Source: Elioraea rosea
GTDB taxonomy: Bacteria > Pseudomonadota > Alphaproteobacteria > Acetobacterales > Acetobacteraceae
Reading direction: 5' to 3'
DNA length: 64,000 bases
Assembly: GCF_007644105.1 (NCBI RefSeq)
Contig: NZ_VFAC01000002.1
Location: forward strand, 62,001-126,000
Shown: positions 42,675 to 51,824 of the stretch, in pieces
How the letters are laid out: each line of letters opens with the position of its first letter
How positions within the stretch are numbered: position 1 is the stretch's first letter
Program-made: the position numbers and the translations under genes
Notes under the pieces: generated by a model
What the model saw: the letters and a program-made list of their open reading frames with translations, nothing else
What the model was told of the DNA's origin: nothing
Database searches by the model: none

Positions 42675-43609
42675 GAGACCCTCCCTTGCGTGGCCCCGCC
42701 GGCGGCACCGGCGGCAGCCATGTCCTGCAGCGACATCCCGAGCATGCGAGCGAGTGCGGCGTTGAAGGCAGGCGCTACCTCGTAGCTTACCCAATGTCCG
42801 GCATCGGGAATGACGACGAACTCGGCGCGCGGATCGGCCTCGCGCAGCACATCGCGTCGGCTGTCGAGCATGCCGCGGGCGATGTTGTCGTCCTCCCCCC
42901 AGATTCCGCCGATGCGCCCCGTTATGGCGGGGAGGACGCGACGCAGCGTATCGGTCCTGCTGATCACCGGACTGCGGACACGCCCCTTCTCCGCGTTGCG
43001 CTTCTGCAAGTGCAGCGCGACCGGATCGATCCGGATGGCATCGCCGAACATCAGGATGGCGAGGTTGTCGCGGTGGACCGTCTCGCGGGCGGCGGGGTCG
43101 TCGATCGATCGCCACGATCTCAGCGGCGCCATCTCCGCGCGCGGCAGCCCCATCCCGCCGGAGCCTACGATGACGAAGCGGCGCAACCGCGCACCAAGAC
43201 CGGCGGCGACATGCCCGCCGATGACGCCGCCGAAGGAGAAGCCGACGAGATCGATCGGCTCTGCACGGTCGATGAGCCTGTCGAGACCCTCGATCAGGAT
43301 AGCGGCGAGCCCTTCCGGAGTATGCGGTTCCGGCGCGTTCGCCGAATCGCCGAGGCCAGGCAGGTCGGCCGCGATGACGCGGCGCGTGTCGGCGAAAGGC
43401 AGGATGTTTCGCAGCCAGTGCGTCCAGGAGCCGTAACCGCCATGCAGGAGAACGAGCGGCTCACCCTGGCCCCAGCTCCGCCACACCATCTCGCCGCTGC
43501 CACACGGCGTGCGCGTGAGCGTGGCCCGGGCCTCGATCGCCGCGACGATCGCCTCGGGCGTGAAGCCTAGCGACATGAGGTCGGGCGGGATCGGGGCGGG
43601 TGCCAGCAT
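42671..43609 (-). CDS. Alpha/beta hydrolase (MhpC/meta-cleavage-like)
   Basis: 312 residues. Oxyanion region PLVLLHGGYGSWTHW, nucleophile elbow GFSFGG, late acid/His region GEDDNIARG and PDAGHWVSYE. The order and length are those of MhpC-like hydrolases that cleave C-C, ester or amide bonds of small acids. It lies 6 bp after the crotonase gene and overlaps the binding-protein gene by 4 bp. Substrate unknown. Confidence 0.83.
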   Translation of the reverse strand: MLAPAPIPPDLMSLGFTPEAIVAAIEARATLTRTPCGSGEMVWRSWGQGEPLVLLHGGYGSWTHWLRNILPFADTRRVIAADLPGLGDSANAPEPHTPEGLAAILIEGLDRLIDRAEPIDLVGFSFGGVIGGHVAAGLGARLRRFVIVGSGGMGLPRAEMAPLRSWRSIDDPAARETVHRDNLAILMFGDAIRIDPVALHLQKRNAEKGRVRSPVISRTDTLRRVLPAITGRIGGIWGEDDNIARGMLDSRRDVLREADPRAEFVVIPDAGHWVSYEVAPAFNAALARMLGMSLQDMAAAGAAGGATQGRVS

Positions 43610-43615
43610 CCGCGG

Positions 43616-44401
43616 CTACCTTCCTCGGAACACAGGCTTGCGCTTCTCGGCAAAGGCGCGTCGCCCCTCGGCGTAATCCTCGCTGTCGAAGCACCGCGCC
43701 ACGTGCGCGCGCATCATCGCCGCATCCTGCTCGCTCTCTGGCTTGCAGAGCTCGTTGACGATCGCCTTCGAGGCGCGCTGCGACAGCGGCGCCTTCTCCG
43801 CGAGCAGCGCCGCGTAGCGCTCGACCTCCTGCTCGAGCGCATCCGGCGCAAAGACGCGGGAGATGAGGCCGACGCGAAGCGCCTCACCGGCATCGAGACG
43901 TCGGGCCGAGAACAGCATGTCCTTCGCCACGGCCGGGCCGACGAGGGTGACGAGGCGGCGGAGATTGTCCGCCGAATAGCTCTGGCCGAGATTGGCCGCA
44001 GGAATGCCGAAGCTCGCATCCTCGGAGGCGAAGCGAAGGTCGGCCACCATCGCGATGCCGAGTCCGCCGCCGAGGCAATAGCCGCGGATCATCGCGATCA
44101 TCGGCTTGGGGAACGCGATGAGGCTCGCCCGCCCCGTGTCGGTCGTGGCGGCATAGTTGGCCGCCGCCTCGGCATTGCCGCGATTGGCGTCGAACTGGGA
44201 GATGTCTGCGCCCGAGACGAACGCCTTCTCGCCCGCGCCGCGGATCACCACCGCCCGGATGGCATCGTCGGCTGCGAAATCGTCGAGGATCGACGTCACC
44301 TGCGCCCACATCTCGAGTGACATGGCGTTGCGCTTGTCGGGGTTGCTGAAAGTCATCCAGCCGACAGCGCCGCGCTTCTCGGCGAGCATCGTTCCGGTCA
44401 T
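43616..44401 (-). CDS. Crotonase-superfamily protein with altered active-site acids
   Basis: 261 residues. The CoA-binding and oxyanion-hole blocks are intact (AFVSGADISQF near 61-70 and RGYCLGGGLGIAM near 106-118). The two acids of classical enoyl-CoA hydratase are not. The first Glu is replaced by Ala (FGIPAANLG, residue 135) and the second appears as Asp near residue 159. It may thus be another crotonase type (isomerase, decarboxylase, hydrolase) rather than a hydratase. It is second in the CoA-transferase operon. Confidence 0.82.
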   Translation of the reverse strand: MTGTMLAEKRGAVGWMTFSNPDKRNAMSLEMWAQVTSILDDFAADDAIRAVVIRGAGEKAFVSGADISQFDANRGNAEAAANYAATTDTGRASLIAFPKPMIAMIRGYCLGGGLGIAMVADLRFASEDASFGIPAANLGQSYSADNLRRLVTLVGPAVAKDMLFSARRLDAGEALRVGLISRVFAPDALEQEVERYAALLAEKAPLSQRASKAIVNELCKPESEQDAAMMRAHVARCFDSEDYAEGRRAFAEKRKPVFRGR

Positions 44402-44445
44402 CGGCGCCCCTTCCCTTTTGCGGGCCCGGCCATCGCCCCGCGCGC

Positions 44446-45645
44446 CTAGATCACGTTGCGCGCGCGGAGGGCAGCGATCGCCTCCGCAGCGAAGCCGAGG
44501 GAAGCGAGGATCTCGTCGTTATGCTCGCCGCGCCCAGGCGTCGGCATCCGAAGCCGCTCGGGCTGCTCGGCGCCGGACATCATGATCGGCTGGCCGACGA
44601 CGCCGATTGGCCCGCGCTCCTTGTGCAGAACCTCGGCGGCGATGCCGAGGTGCCGCACCTGCGGGTCGGCGAACGTCTCGTCGATGCGGTAGATCGGCCC
44701 GCAGGGAACGCCCGCCTTCGTCAGCATCTCCGTCAGCCCCGCGCTGGTCTGCGTCTTCGTATAGTCGGCAAGGATCGCGTTGAGCGCGTCGCGATTGCGC
44801 GTGCGCAGCGTCGTGTCGGCGAAATCGGGATGGCTGATCAGGTCGGCACGGCCGATCGCTTCGCAGAGGCGGCGGTAGAGCCTATCGCCGGCGGCAGCGA
44901 TGTTCACGGCGCCGTCCGATGTGGGGAACACACCGGTTGGCGTGCTGGTCGGGTGGTTGTTGCCCGCCTGCCCGGGCACCTCGCCATCCATCAGCCAGCG
45001 GGCCGCCTGGAAGTCGAGCATCGCGATCTGCGCCTGCAGGAGAGACGTGTGGACCCATTGCCCCACGCCGGTCACCTCCCGGTCGAGCAGAGCGATGAGC
45101 ACGCCCTGGGCCAGGAAATGCCCCGAGGTGAGATCGGCGATGGGGATTCCCACGCGAGTCGGCCCTTGGCCCGGATGGCCGGTGATCGACATGAGCCCGC
45201 CCATCCCCTGCGCGATCTGGTCGACGCCGGGCCTCGTCGCATAAGGACCATCCTGGCCGAAGCCGGAGATGCTGCCGTAGACGATGCGCGGATTGACCTT
45301 GCGCACGGCCTCGTAGTCGATGCCGAGGCGGCGTTTTACGTCCGAACGGTAGTTCTCGAGCACGACGTCGGCCGTTTCGACCAGGCGAAAGAACACCGCG
45401 CGCCCCTCCTCCTGCTTGAGGTCGAGGGTGAGGCCGCGCTTGTTGCGGTGCAGGTTCTGGAAGTCCGAGCCGTCGCGCTTGCCGACGACACCGCCGCCGG
45501 CCTCGTCGTCGAGCGCCGCGGGAGGCTCGATCTTGATCACGTCCGCGCCCCAGTCGGCGAGCTGGCGCGCCGTCGTCGGCCCCGCGCGATGCGCGGTCAG
45601 GTCAAGCACCCGGAACCTCGACAAGGGCAGACGCTTCTCGGTCAC
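44446..45645 (-). CDS. Class III CoA-transferase (CaiB/BaiF family)
   Basis: 399 residues from a GTG at 45645, preferred over the in-frame GTG at 45675 because GGGGGAG lies right upstream. Family features: FRVLDLTAHRAGP, GADVIKIEPP, RNKRGLTLDL, a catalytic Asp at about residue 171 in IPIADLTSG and a GQWVHTSLL stretch. It likely activates a carboxylate for the crotonase downstream. It is the first gene of this five-gene operon and lies next to the broken IclR gene. Confidence 0.9.
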   Translation of the reverse strand: MTEKRLPLSRFRVLDLTAHRAGPTTARQLADWGADVIKIEPPAALDDEAGGGVVGKRDGSDFQNLHRNKRGLTLDLKQEEGRAVFFRLVETADVVLENYRSDVKRRLGIDYEAVRKVNPRIVYGSISGFGQDGPYATRPGVDQIAQGMGGLMSITGHPGQGPTRVGIPIADLTSGHFLAQGVLIALLDREVTGVGQWVHTSLLQAQIAMLDFQAARWLMDGEVPGQAGNNHPTSTPTGVFPTSDGAVNIAAAGDRLYRRLCEAIGRADLISHPDFADTTLRTRNRDALNAILADYTKTQTSAGLTEMLTKAGVPCGPIYRIDETFADPQVRHLGIAAEVLHKERGPIGVVGQPIMMSGAEQPERLRMPTPGRGEHNDEILASLGFAAEAIAALRARNVI

Positions 45646-45793
45646 TCGCTCCCCCGACACTGTTATTGGCGACACGGTTGTGGGCTCCGCCCCGCCAGGA
45701 CGTTCGCTTCGAAGCGATGAACGCTACCGAGTGCAGGCGAGAGCCGGCAAGCACGCTTTGGTGGCAGGAATTCCGCCACGCGGAATGAACCGA

Positions 45794-46638
45794 TCAGATC
45801 GCCGAGGTTCGCCGCTGTGGCGGTGGCTGGAAGCCCAGCATGCGCGAGAGCTGTCCGGCGCGCGACATGAGCAGCTCCGCAAAGCGGGCCTCGTCGGAAC
45901 GGGAGAAGCGCTCCTTCGGAACGGTCATGCAGAGATCCGCGACGATGCGCCTGTCCGCCCCGAACACGGGCGCGGCGATGCCGACGGCACCGATCGTCTG
46001 TTCGCCGAAAGTGATCGCGTAGCCGCGCTCGCGGATCCGGGCGAGGCGATCGCCCAGCACCCGCAGCGTGGGCCCGGGCGCGTCGGAGACCGGCGAGCGC
46101 TCACGCCGGTTCAGCACGCGCGCGATCTCCGCCTCGCCGAGCCAGGCGAGCAGGCAGAGACCGGTCGCGCCCCAGAGCAGGGACCGGTTGCGGTGCATGC
46201 CGATGGGGTAGTGGATGGCGTGGCCGCGTTGGCCTTGTCGACGAAGATCATCGTCAGCGTCTGCGGCAGGAGCACGCCGAGCAGCGCCGTCTCGCCCGTC
46301 ATGTCGCTGACGTGGCGGAGCGTCGGCTCGGCGAGGCGGAGCACGCCGGCGCGCCGGGCAGCGAGCGCGCCGATGCGCGAGAACTCCCCGCTGACGCGAT
46401 AGCGGCGATGCGGCGCGCGCTCGACCATCTCCGCCGCGGCCAGGTGATCGAGCAGCCTGTGGACGGTGGACGGTGCTAGGCCGACGCGGCCAGCGAGATC
46501 CTTGATCGAGGCCGAGCCTTCCGTCTCGGCGACGGCACGAAGGACGGCCACCACGCGCGCGACCACGCTGCCCGCCGTACCCGGCTCAGCGTCCGCCTCA
46601 CCCGTGCTGCGACCGGGCGCCCGCAGATCCTGCGCCAT
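45794..46638 (-). pseudogene. IclR-family regulator gene interrupted by a frameshift
   Basis: From ATG 46638 (GGGAG upstream) the protein begins with a normal IclR winged helix-turn-helix (VVARVVAVLRAVAETEGSAS, then LAPSTVHRLL). It enters the effector domain with ETALLGVL and FVDKANAA, after which this frame becomes nonsense. A second frame continues exactly from there with GHAIHYPIG, MHRNRSLLWGATG and the full C-terminal domain to 45794. One missing base around 46225-46228 explains the break. It is either a recent inactivation or a sequencing error. It would be the natural regulator of the adjacent CoA-transferase operon. Confidence 0.85.
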
Positions 46639-46796
46639 TGCCACTCCCACCAGCGGATGGCTGGCCCAGGCTAAGCGCCGGCTCAAGAAATTCCGCGTCG
46701 CGGAACGCTTCGCCGGCGATCGCCTGCTCCTGCCTCTGCTGAAAATGCTAGCGGTGGCGAGACGAAGCGTCCACGCGACAGGAATGGGGACAGGCG

Positions 46797-47558
46797 ATGC
46801 GGCACGATGGCGAGCTCTCGGGCAAGGTGGCGCTGATCACCGGCGCGGCGCGGCGGAACGGACGCGCGACGGCGCTTGCGCTCGCAAGTGCGGGAGCCGC
46901 CGTCGTCGTCAACACACGCGCCTCGATCGACGAGGCAGAGGCGGTCTCGGCGGAGATCCGCGGCGCAGGCGGGCGCTCGATCGCCCTGCTCGCGGACGTG
47001 ACGGACGAGGCGCAGGTCGCCTCCCTCGTCGCGCGCACTGTCGGCGAGTTCGGCCGGCTCGACATCCTCGTCAACAACGCCGCCGACCGGGCGATCGCGC
47101 CGTTCCTCGAGATGCAGCTCGCGGAATGGCGGCGGGTGACCGGCATCATCCTCGATGGCGCGTTCCTCTGCGCCCGCGCCGCCCTGCCGCACATGATCGC
47201 CGCGGGCGGGGGGACGATCATCAACATGGGCGGCGCGACGGCCCATATCGGCGCCTACCAACGCGCGCATGTGAGCGCCGCGAAGGCAGGCGTCGTGGGG
47301 TTGACGAAGGCCCTGGCTGTCGAGTTCGCCGAACACGGCGTGACGGTGAACTGCGTCGTGCCAGGCAAAATCGGCGGGCCCCGCAGCGCCACCTCGGGCG
47401 TGGTACCGTCACGCCCTGGTGGAGATGCGCAGCCCCTTCTCGCAGGCGAAGGCACGGTCGAGCAGGTGGCGGCGATGATCCTGCATCTTTGCCTTCCCGC
47501 GAGCCGGTTCATCACCGGCCAGTCGATCCACATCAGCGGCGGCGTCTACCTCCCCTGA
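46797..47558 (+). CDS. SDR-fold protein lacking the canonical catalytic residues
   Basis: 253 residues. The SDR fold is clear: VALITGAARRNGRA, DVTD, ILVNNAAD, and an ITGQSIHISGG C-terminus. The usual catalytic residues are replaced. The Tyr four residues before Lys163 is Val159 (HVSAAK), and the Ser block is NMGGA. The nucleotide loop is TGAARRNG rather than TGxxxGxG. It may bind a nucleotide or substrate without classical oxidoreduction, or use a non-standard mechanism. It diverges from the IclR gene and is followed, on the other strand, by a Bug-type binding protein. Confidence 0.83.
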   Translation: MRHDGELSGKVALITGAARRNGRATALALASAGAAVVVNTRASIDEAEAVSAEIRGAGGRSIALLADVTDEAQVASLVARTVGEFGRLDILVNNAADRAIAPFLEMQLAEWRRVTGIILDGAFLCARAALPHMIAAGGGTIINMGGATAHIGAYQRAHVSAAKAGVVGLTKALAVEFAEHGVTVNCVVPGKIGGPRSATSGVVPSRPGGDAQPLLAGEGTVEQVAAMILHLCLPASRFITGQSIHISGGVYLP

Positions 47559-47587
47559 GGCGACGCCGCCGCAATGCGCGCGACGGG

Positions 47588-48568
47588 CTATTCCGGGTTC
47601 ACGCCGGCGGCGCGAAGGATGCCGCTGTACTGCTCGACACCCTGGCGGACGAGCGCCATCACCTGATCGGAGGTCTCGTACCCGGCCCGGGGCGTCACCC
47701 CGGCAAGCTCGTTGAGCCTCGCCGCACTCTGCTCGATCGCCGTGCGGAACGCGGCACCGAGCGACGCCACGACGGGCGCGGGCGTGCCTGCGGGAGCGAG
47801 GATGGGGAAGAACTCCTCGAAGATCACCTTCGGGATGCCGGCCTCCGTCGCGCTCGGAACGTCGGGGAGCGCGGCGGCGCGCTGCTCGGCCATCACGGCC
47901 AGGGCACGGATATTGCCGCCGCGAACCTGCCCGATCGAGGAGGCCATGGTCGGCGTGCCGAACTGCGCCTCGCCGGCTACGAGTGCCGCGACACTGGGCC
48001 CGCCGCCGCGGTAATGGACGATCTCTGCCTGGACCTCCGTAATCGAACGGAACAGCTCGGCCGCGACGTGAACGCCGCTGCCGATGCCGGCGGAGGCGAG
48101 GTTGTAGCGGCCCGGGTTCGCCTTCAGAAGCGCGACCAGCTCCTGCACCGTGCGCGCCGGCAGCTGCGGGTTGACGACGATGACATGCGGCGAGAAGCCG
48201 GCCACCGCGACGCCCACGAAGTCGGTCACCGAGTTGTACGGCACACGCGCGACGATGGCCGGCACGGTGGCATGGGCGCTGTTGATCAGCACGGTGTAGC
48301 CATCAGCCGCCGCCCGCGCGACATGCTCGGCGCCGATCATGCTGCCAGCGCCGGCACGGTTCTCGATGACGATGGGCTGGCCGAGAATCTGGCTCGCCGG
48401 TTCGGCGATGATCCTGCCGACGATGTCGTTCGACCCGCCGGGTGCGAAGGGAACGATCAGCCGGATCGGCCGCGTGGGCCGCCAGGCTTGTGCCGGCTGG
48501 GCGCCGGCGGCGGTGGGCAGGGCCCCCGCGGCAACGGCCATCGACAGAATCGTCCGGCGTTGAATCAT
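47588..48568 (-). CDS. Bug/TctC-family periplasmic binding protein, orphan
   Basis: 326 residues with a signal peptide (RRTILSMAVAAGALPTAAGAQPAQA). Bug family hallmarks: RPIRLIVPFAPGGSNDIVGR, QPIVIENRAGAGSMIGAEHVA, VNPQLPARTVQELVAL and a GIPKVIFEEFFPILAPAGTP segment. These proteins serve the TctAB tripartite carriers or act as sensors. No tctA/tctB occurs here, as is common for this greatly expanded family. The ligand is probably a carboxylate. Confidence 0.92.
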   Translation of the reverse strand: MIQRRTILSMAVAAGALPTAAGAQPAQAWRPTRPIRLIVPFAPGGSNDIVGRIIAEPASQILGQPIVIENRAGAGSMIGAEHVARAAADGYTVLINSAHATVPAIVARVPYNSVTDFVGVAVAGFSPHVIVVNPQLPARTVQELVALLKANPGRYNLASAGIGSGVHVAAELFRSITEVQAEIVHYRGGGPSVAALVAGEAQFGTPTMASSIGQVRGGNIRALAVMAEQRAAALPDVPSATEAGIPKVIFEEFFPILAPAGTPAPVVASLGAAFRTAIEQSAARLNELAGVTPRAGYETSDQVMALVRQGVEQYSGILRAAGVNPE

Positions 48569-48735
48569 CGAGCGTACCTCCCTGGCTTCGGCACCGCCGC
48601 ATCCGCACCGGCGTCATGCCGTGTTGTTGCCGTAAGCTTGCAGGGATCAGCCGCTCGGCGCCAGATCAGAATGACCTGAGCCTGGTTCCCGCATTGCGTG
48701 CCCCCGTCCGGGCGTGGCCGCAGGGCCAAGGCCGG

Positions 48736-49113
48736 TCAGCGCTCGGCGCCGTCCTTCGGCAGGGGGCGGGCGGGGATCGGCGGCACGTCGGGGCTGCCCT
48801 CCCGCCTGTCCCGATAGAGGGAGGCGCGGGTGAGAAGCATCAGCGTCACCGGCGTCGTCAGCACCATGAACGCGGTGATGAGGACCTCGTGCAGTACGGG
48901 CCGGGTCTGCAGGACCGTGAAGAAAAGCATCGACGCGAGCAGCACGCAGCCGATGCCAAGCGTCGTCGCCAGCGTTGGGGCATGGACCCGCGCATAGAAG
49001 TCACGCAGCCGCAGCAGCCCGATCGAGCCCACGAGCGTCAGGAACGCTCCGAGCAGCAGCAGGCAAGCGACGACGATCGCTGCCCAGAGGGGGAGCTCGA
49101 CGGCGTGCGTCAT
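48736..49113 (-). CDS. mrpG: Mrp antiporter subunit G
   Basis: 125 residues with three hydrophobic segments and the MrpG/MnhG core GSIGLLRLRDFYARVHAPT and TPVTLMLLTRA. It is a small membrane subunit of the multisubunit Na+(K+)/H+ antiporter. Its ATG at 49113 overlaps the mrpF stop by 4 bp. It is the last gene of the operon. Confidence 0.93.
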   Translation of the reverse strand: MTHAVELPLWAAIVVACLLLLGAFLTLVGSIGLLRLRDFYARVHAPTLATTLGIGCVLLASMLFFTVLQTRPVLHEVLITAFMVLTTPVTLMLLTRASLYRDRREGSPDVPPIPARPLPKDGAER

Positions 49114-49391
49114 TCGATCACCTCGCCGCGCAGGAGGAACTTTGCCAGCGCCGCGGTGGCGACGAAGCCGAGCAGGCTGATGAGCAGGGCCGCCTCGAAG
49201 TAGAGGGGGCTGCCCGTGCGGATGCCGAACACCAGGAGCAGGATCGCCGCGTTGACGTAGAGCGTGTCGAGCGCAAGCACCCGGTCCTGCGCGCGCGGGC
49301 CCTGGAGAAGCCGCACCACGGCGCAGCACATCGCGGCCGCGAGCAGAAGTTGCGCGACAAGCACCGCCCAGAACAGGATCGCAGCACTCAT
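49110..49391 (-). CDS. mrpF: Mrp antiporter subunit F
   Basis: 93 residues from ATG 49391 and three hydrophobic segments. The RLLQGPRAQDRVLALDTLYVNA block is the MrpF signature. The earlier in-frame start is rejected because it would overlap mrpE by far more than the 4 bp seen throughout this operon. Confidence 0.93.
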   Translation of the reverse strand: MSAAILFWAVLVAQLLLAAAMCCAVVRLLQGPRAQDRVLALDTLYVNAAILLLVFGIRTGSPLYFEAALLISLLGFVATAALAKFLLRGEVIE

Positions 49392-49879
49392 TCGAAGATC
49401 TCCATGAGCCGACGCTCCCAATTGTCCTTCACGATGCGCATCCACTGCTCCTCATCGATCAGGTCGAGCACGTGGAGGAGCATCGTTCCGTCCTCCGCGT
49501 CGTAATCGACCCAGACCGTTCCGGGCGTTGCGGTGAGGATGCAGGCCAGCGCGGCGAGGCCATAGGGGCTCCGCATCGCCAGCGGGATCAGCACGAAGCC
49601 CGACCGCCCGGCCTGGGACCTCGGCCCGCGCAGGATCAGCGTCGCCACCGCGTTGTTGGAGCGGATGATCTCGATGAGCACGTCCCAGAGCAGGCGCGCG
49701 ATGGCAAGGACACGCCGCGGCCGGCCCGCGGGCGGGGCGAGCAGCCACAAGGCGCCGCCGCCGACCAGCGCGAGGACCGACCCGAGCAGGATCGCTCCGG
49801 GCGAGACGCTCTCGTTCAACAGCAGCCACAGGATGAGAAGGCCGAGCGTGACCAGCGGGAAGGGAAGAAGACGCGTCAT
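49388..49879 (-). CDS. mrpE: Mrp antiporter subunit E
   Basis: 163 residues from ATG 49879. Two N-terminal hydrophobic segments are followed by the cytoplasmic MrpE domain with TATPGTVWVDYDAEDGTMLLH and a C-terminal helix. It is required for assembly of the antiporter and overlaps mrpD and mrpF by 4 bp each. Confidence 0.92.
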   Translation of the reverse strand: MTRLLPFPLVTLGLLILWLLLNESVSPGAILLGSVLALVGGGALWLLAPPAGRPRRVLAIARLLWDVLIEIIRSNNAVATLILRGPRSQAGRSGFVLIPLAMRSPYGLAALACILTATPGTVWVDYDAEDGTMLLHVLDLIDEEQWMRIVKDNWERRLMEIFE

Positions 49880-51483
49880 GGCGCGCGCCTCGGCTCCGGG
49901 TCCGGCACGCCCATCACACCTTGGACGTAGTCTTGCGGCGCATGCAGACTTCGCGCCGCCGCATCGAGATAGGTCATCGCCGGGCCGGCCGCCGCCGTAA
50001 GCGCAATGCACAGCGCGAGCAGCATGGCGATCGGCGCGAACTCGATCAGGCCGACGCGCGGCGGCGCGCTGTGTGGCGTCGTCCAGAACACGTCGATGCC
50101 GGAGCGAACCAGCGCGATCACCGTTGCGAGGCCGGAGAGGATGAGCGCGGCCATGAGCGCCCAGCTCATGGGCGTGACGGCAGCGCCTGCGGAAAAGAGC
50201 GGCGCAAGGATCGCGAATTTCGCGAGGAAGCCGGAGAGCGGCGGCAGGCCGGCGAGCAGCAGCGCGCATGTCATGAAGCTGAGCCCGAGAATGGCGACCG
50301 TGCCGGGGATCGCCACGCCGACCTCGTCCGGCGCGTCGATGTCCTCCTCCTCCTCGCCTGTCCCGAAGGCCTCGCGGGTCACCGCAAGCACGTCGGCCCC
50401 GACTTCCCTGCCCCGCTCGACCAGCTCGATCAGCAGGAAGAAGGCGCCGATCGCGAGCACGGAGCTCGCCAGATAGAACAGCGCGCCGCCGGTCACGCGC
50501 ACCTGGCCGGAGCCGATCGCTGCGAGCAGCGTCCCGGACGAGACGAGAACGCTTGCGCCAGCCATCCGTGACAGGTTCTGCGAGGCAAGGACCGCGATCG
50601 ACCCGAAAGCAACCGTCAGCAGCCCGCCGATCACGAGCCAGGGCCCGGCAAAGCCGACGGATGCGCCCGCATCGTCACCGAACAGCAACAGCCAGAGCCG
50701 CAGCACCGCATAGATACCGACCTTGCTGAGCAGGGACAGGATCGCCGCCGCAGGCGCTGAGGCGGCGGAATAGGTGCCCGTGAGCCAGAACCCGAGCGGC
50801 CACATCGCGGCTTTGACCAGGAAGGCGATGCCGAGCACGGCAAGCCCCGCCTCCAGCACCGCGCGGTCCTCTGACGCGATGCCACGCATGCGCTGAGCGA
50901 GGTCGGCCATGTTGAGCGTTCCGGCGATGCCGTAGACCAAGCTCACGCCGACGAGGAAGAGAAGCGAGGCGACCAGGTTCACGACGATGTAGTGCAACCC
51001 AGCGCGGACCCGCGCGGTGCCGGAGCCGTGCAGCGCCAGCCCGTAGGACGCGGCCAGCATCACCTCGAAGAAGACGAAGAGGTTGAAGAGGTCTCCTGTC
51101 AGGAACGCGCCGTTGAGGCCGAGCATCTGGAACTGCAGCAGCGGGTGGAAATGCACCCCCGCACGCTGCCAGCGGGCGAGCGAGAACACGAATGCGGCGA
51201 GGCCGAGCACGCTCGCCAGCGCAAGCATCAGCGCGGACAGCCTGTCGAGCGCGAGCACGATGCCGAACTCCGCCGGCCAGTTGCCCAGGCGGTAGATCCG
51301 GACCGCCGGCTGGTCGGCTGCGGCAAGCAGCAGCATCGCGAGCACCACCTGCGCCAGCATCGAGGCCAGGCCCAGCGGAACGGGAGACCAGCGCCACCGG
51401 TCGCTCGCCAGCACCATCACGGCGCCGGCGAGCATCGGCACGACGACGGGCGCGATCAGAAGATGCGTGGTCCAGTCGCTCAC
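49876..51483 (-). CDS. mrpD: Mrp antiporter subunit D
   Basis: 535 residues from a GTG at 51483, which overlaps the mrpC stop (GTGA). It has about fourteen hydrophobic segments with the NuoL/M/N-like proton-channel core. The FFEVMLAASYGLALHG block and the FLVKAAMWPLGFWL stretch contain the conserved Glu and Lys of this family. It forms one of the two large channel subunits. A soluble insertion near EEEEDIDAPDEVG is notable but of unknown role. Confidence 0.93.
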   Translation of the reverse strand: MSDWTTHLLIAPVVVPMLAGAVMVLASDRWRWSPVPLGLASMLAQVVLAMLLLAAADQPAVRIYRLGNWPAEFGIVLALDRLSALMLALASVLGLAAFVFSLARWQRAGVHFHPLLQFQMLGLNGAFLTGDLFNLFVFFEVMLAASYGLALHGSGTARVRAGLHYIVVNLVASLLFLVGVSLVYGIAGTLNMADLAQRMRGIASEDRAVLEAGLAVLGIAFLVKAAMWPLGFWLTGTYSAASAPAAAILSLLSKVGIYAVLRLWLLLFGDDAGASVGFAGPWLVIGGLLTVAFGSIAVLASQNLSRMAGASVLVSSGTLLAAIGSGQVRVTGGALFYLASSVLAIGAFFLLIELVERGREVGADVLAVTREAFGTGEEEEDIDAPDEVGVAIPGTVAILGLSFMTCALLLAGLPPLSGFLAKFAILAPLFSAGAAVTPMSWALMAALILSGLATVIALVRSGIDVFWTTPHSAPPRVGLIEFAPIAMLLALCIALTAAAGPAMTYLDAAARSLHAPQDYVQGVMGVPDPEPRRAP

Positions 51484-51824
51484 TGGTCGCGCTCTCTGCC
51501 GTCGACGTGGTCGGTGCCGGTCAGGCCGCGGGCGGCGAGCAGAACGACCAACAGAAGCGCGGTCGTCGCGAAGCCGATGACGATCGCGGTCAGCACGAGC
51601 GCCTGGGGAAGCGGGTCGGCGTACTGGGCGAGGGTTCCCGCCTCGTCGCGGGCGAGCACCGCGGCCGCGCCGCTGCGCAAGCCGCCGGTCGAGAAGATGA
51701 ACAGGTTGACGGCATAGGACAGCAGCGAGAGACCGATGATCACCTGGAAGGTGCGCGGCCGAAGCAGCAGCCACACCCCCGAGCCCGCCACGATGCCGAT
51801 GCCGAGCGAGACGACGAGTTCCAT
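51480..51824 (-). CDS. mrpC: Mrp antiporter subunit C
   Basis: 114 residues, three hydrophobic segments, NuoK-like. RTFQVIIGLSLLSYAVNLFIF is the MrpC core. The ATG overlaps the mrpAB stop by a single base (TGATG). Confidence 0.93.
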   Translation of the reverse strand: MELVVSLGIGIVAGSGVWLLLRPRTFQVIIGLSLLSYAVNLFIFSTGGLRSGAAAVLARDEAGTLAQYADPLPQALVLTAIVIGFATTALLLVVLLAARGLTGTDHVDGRERDQ

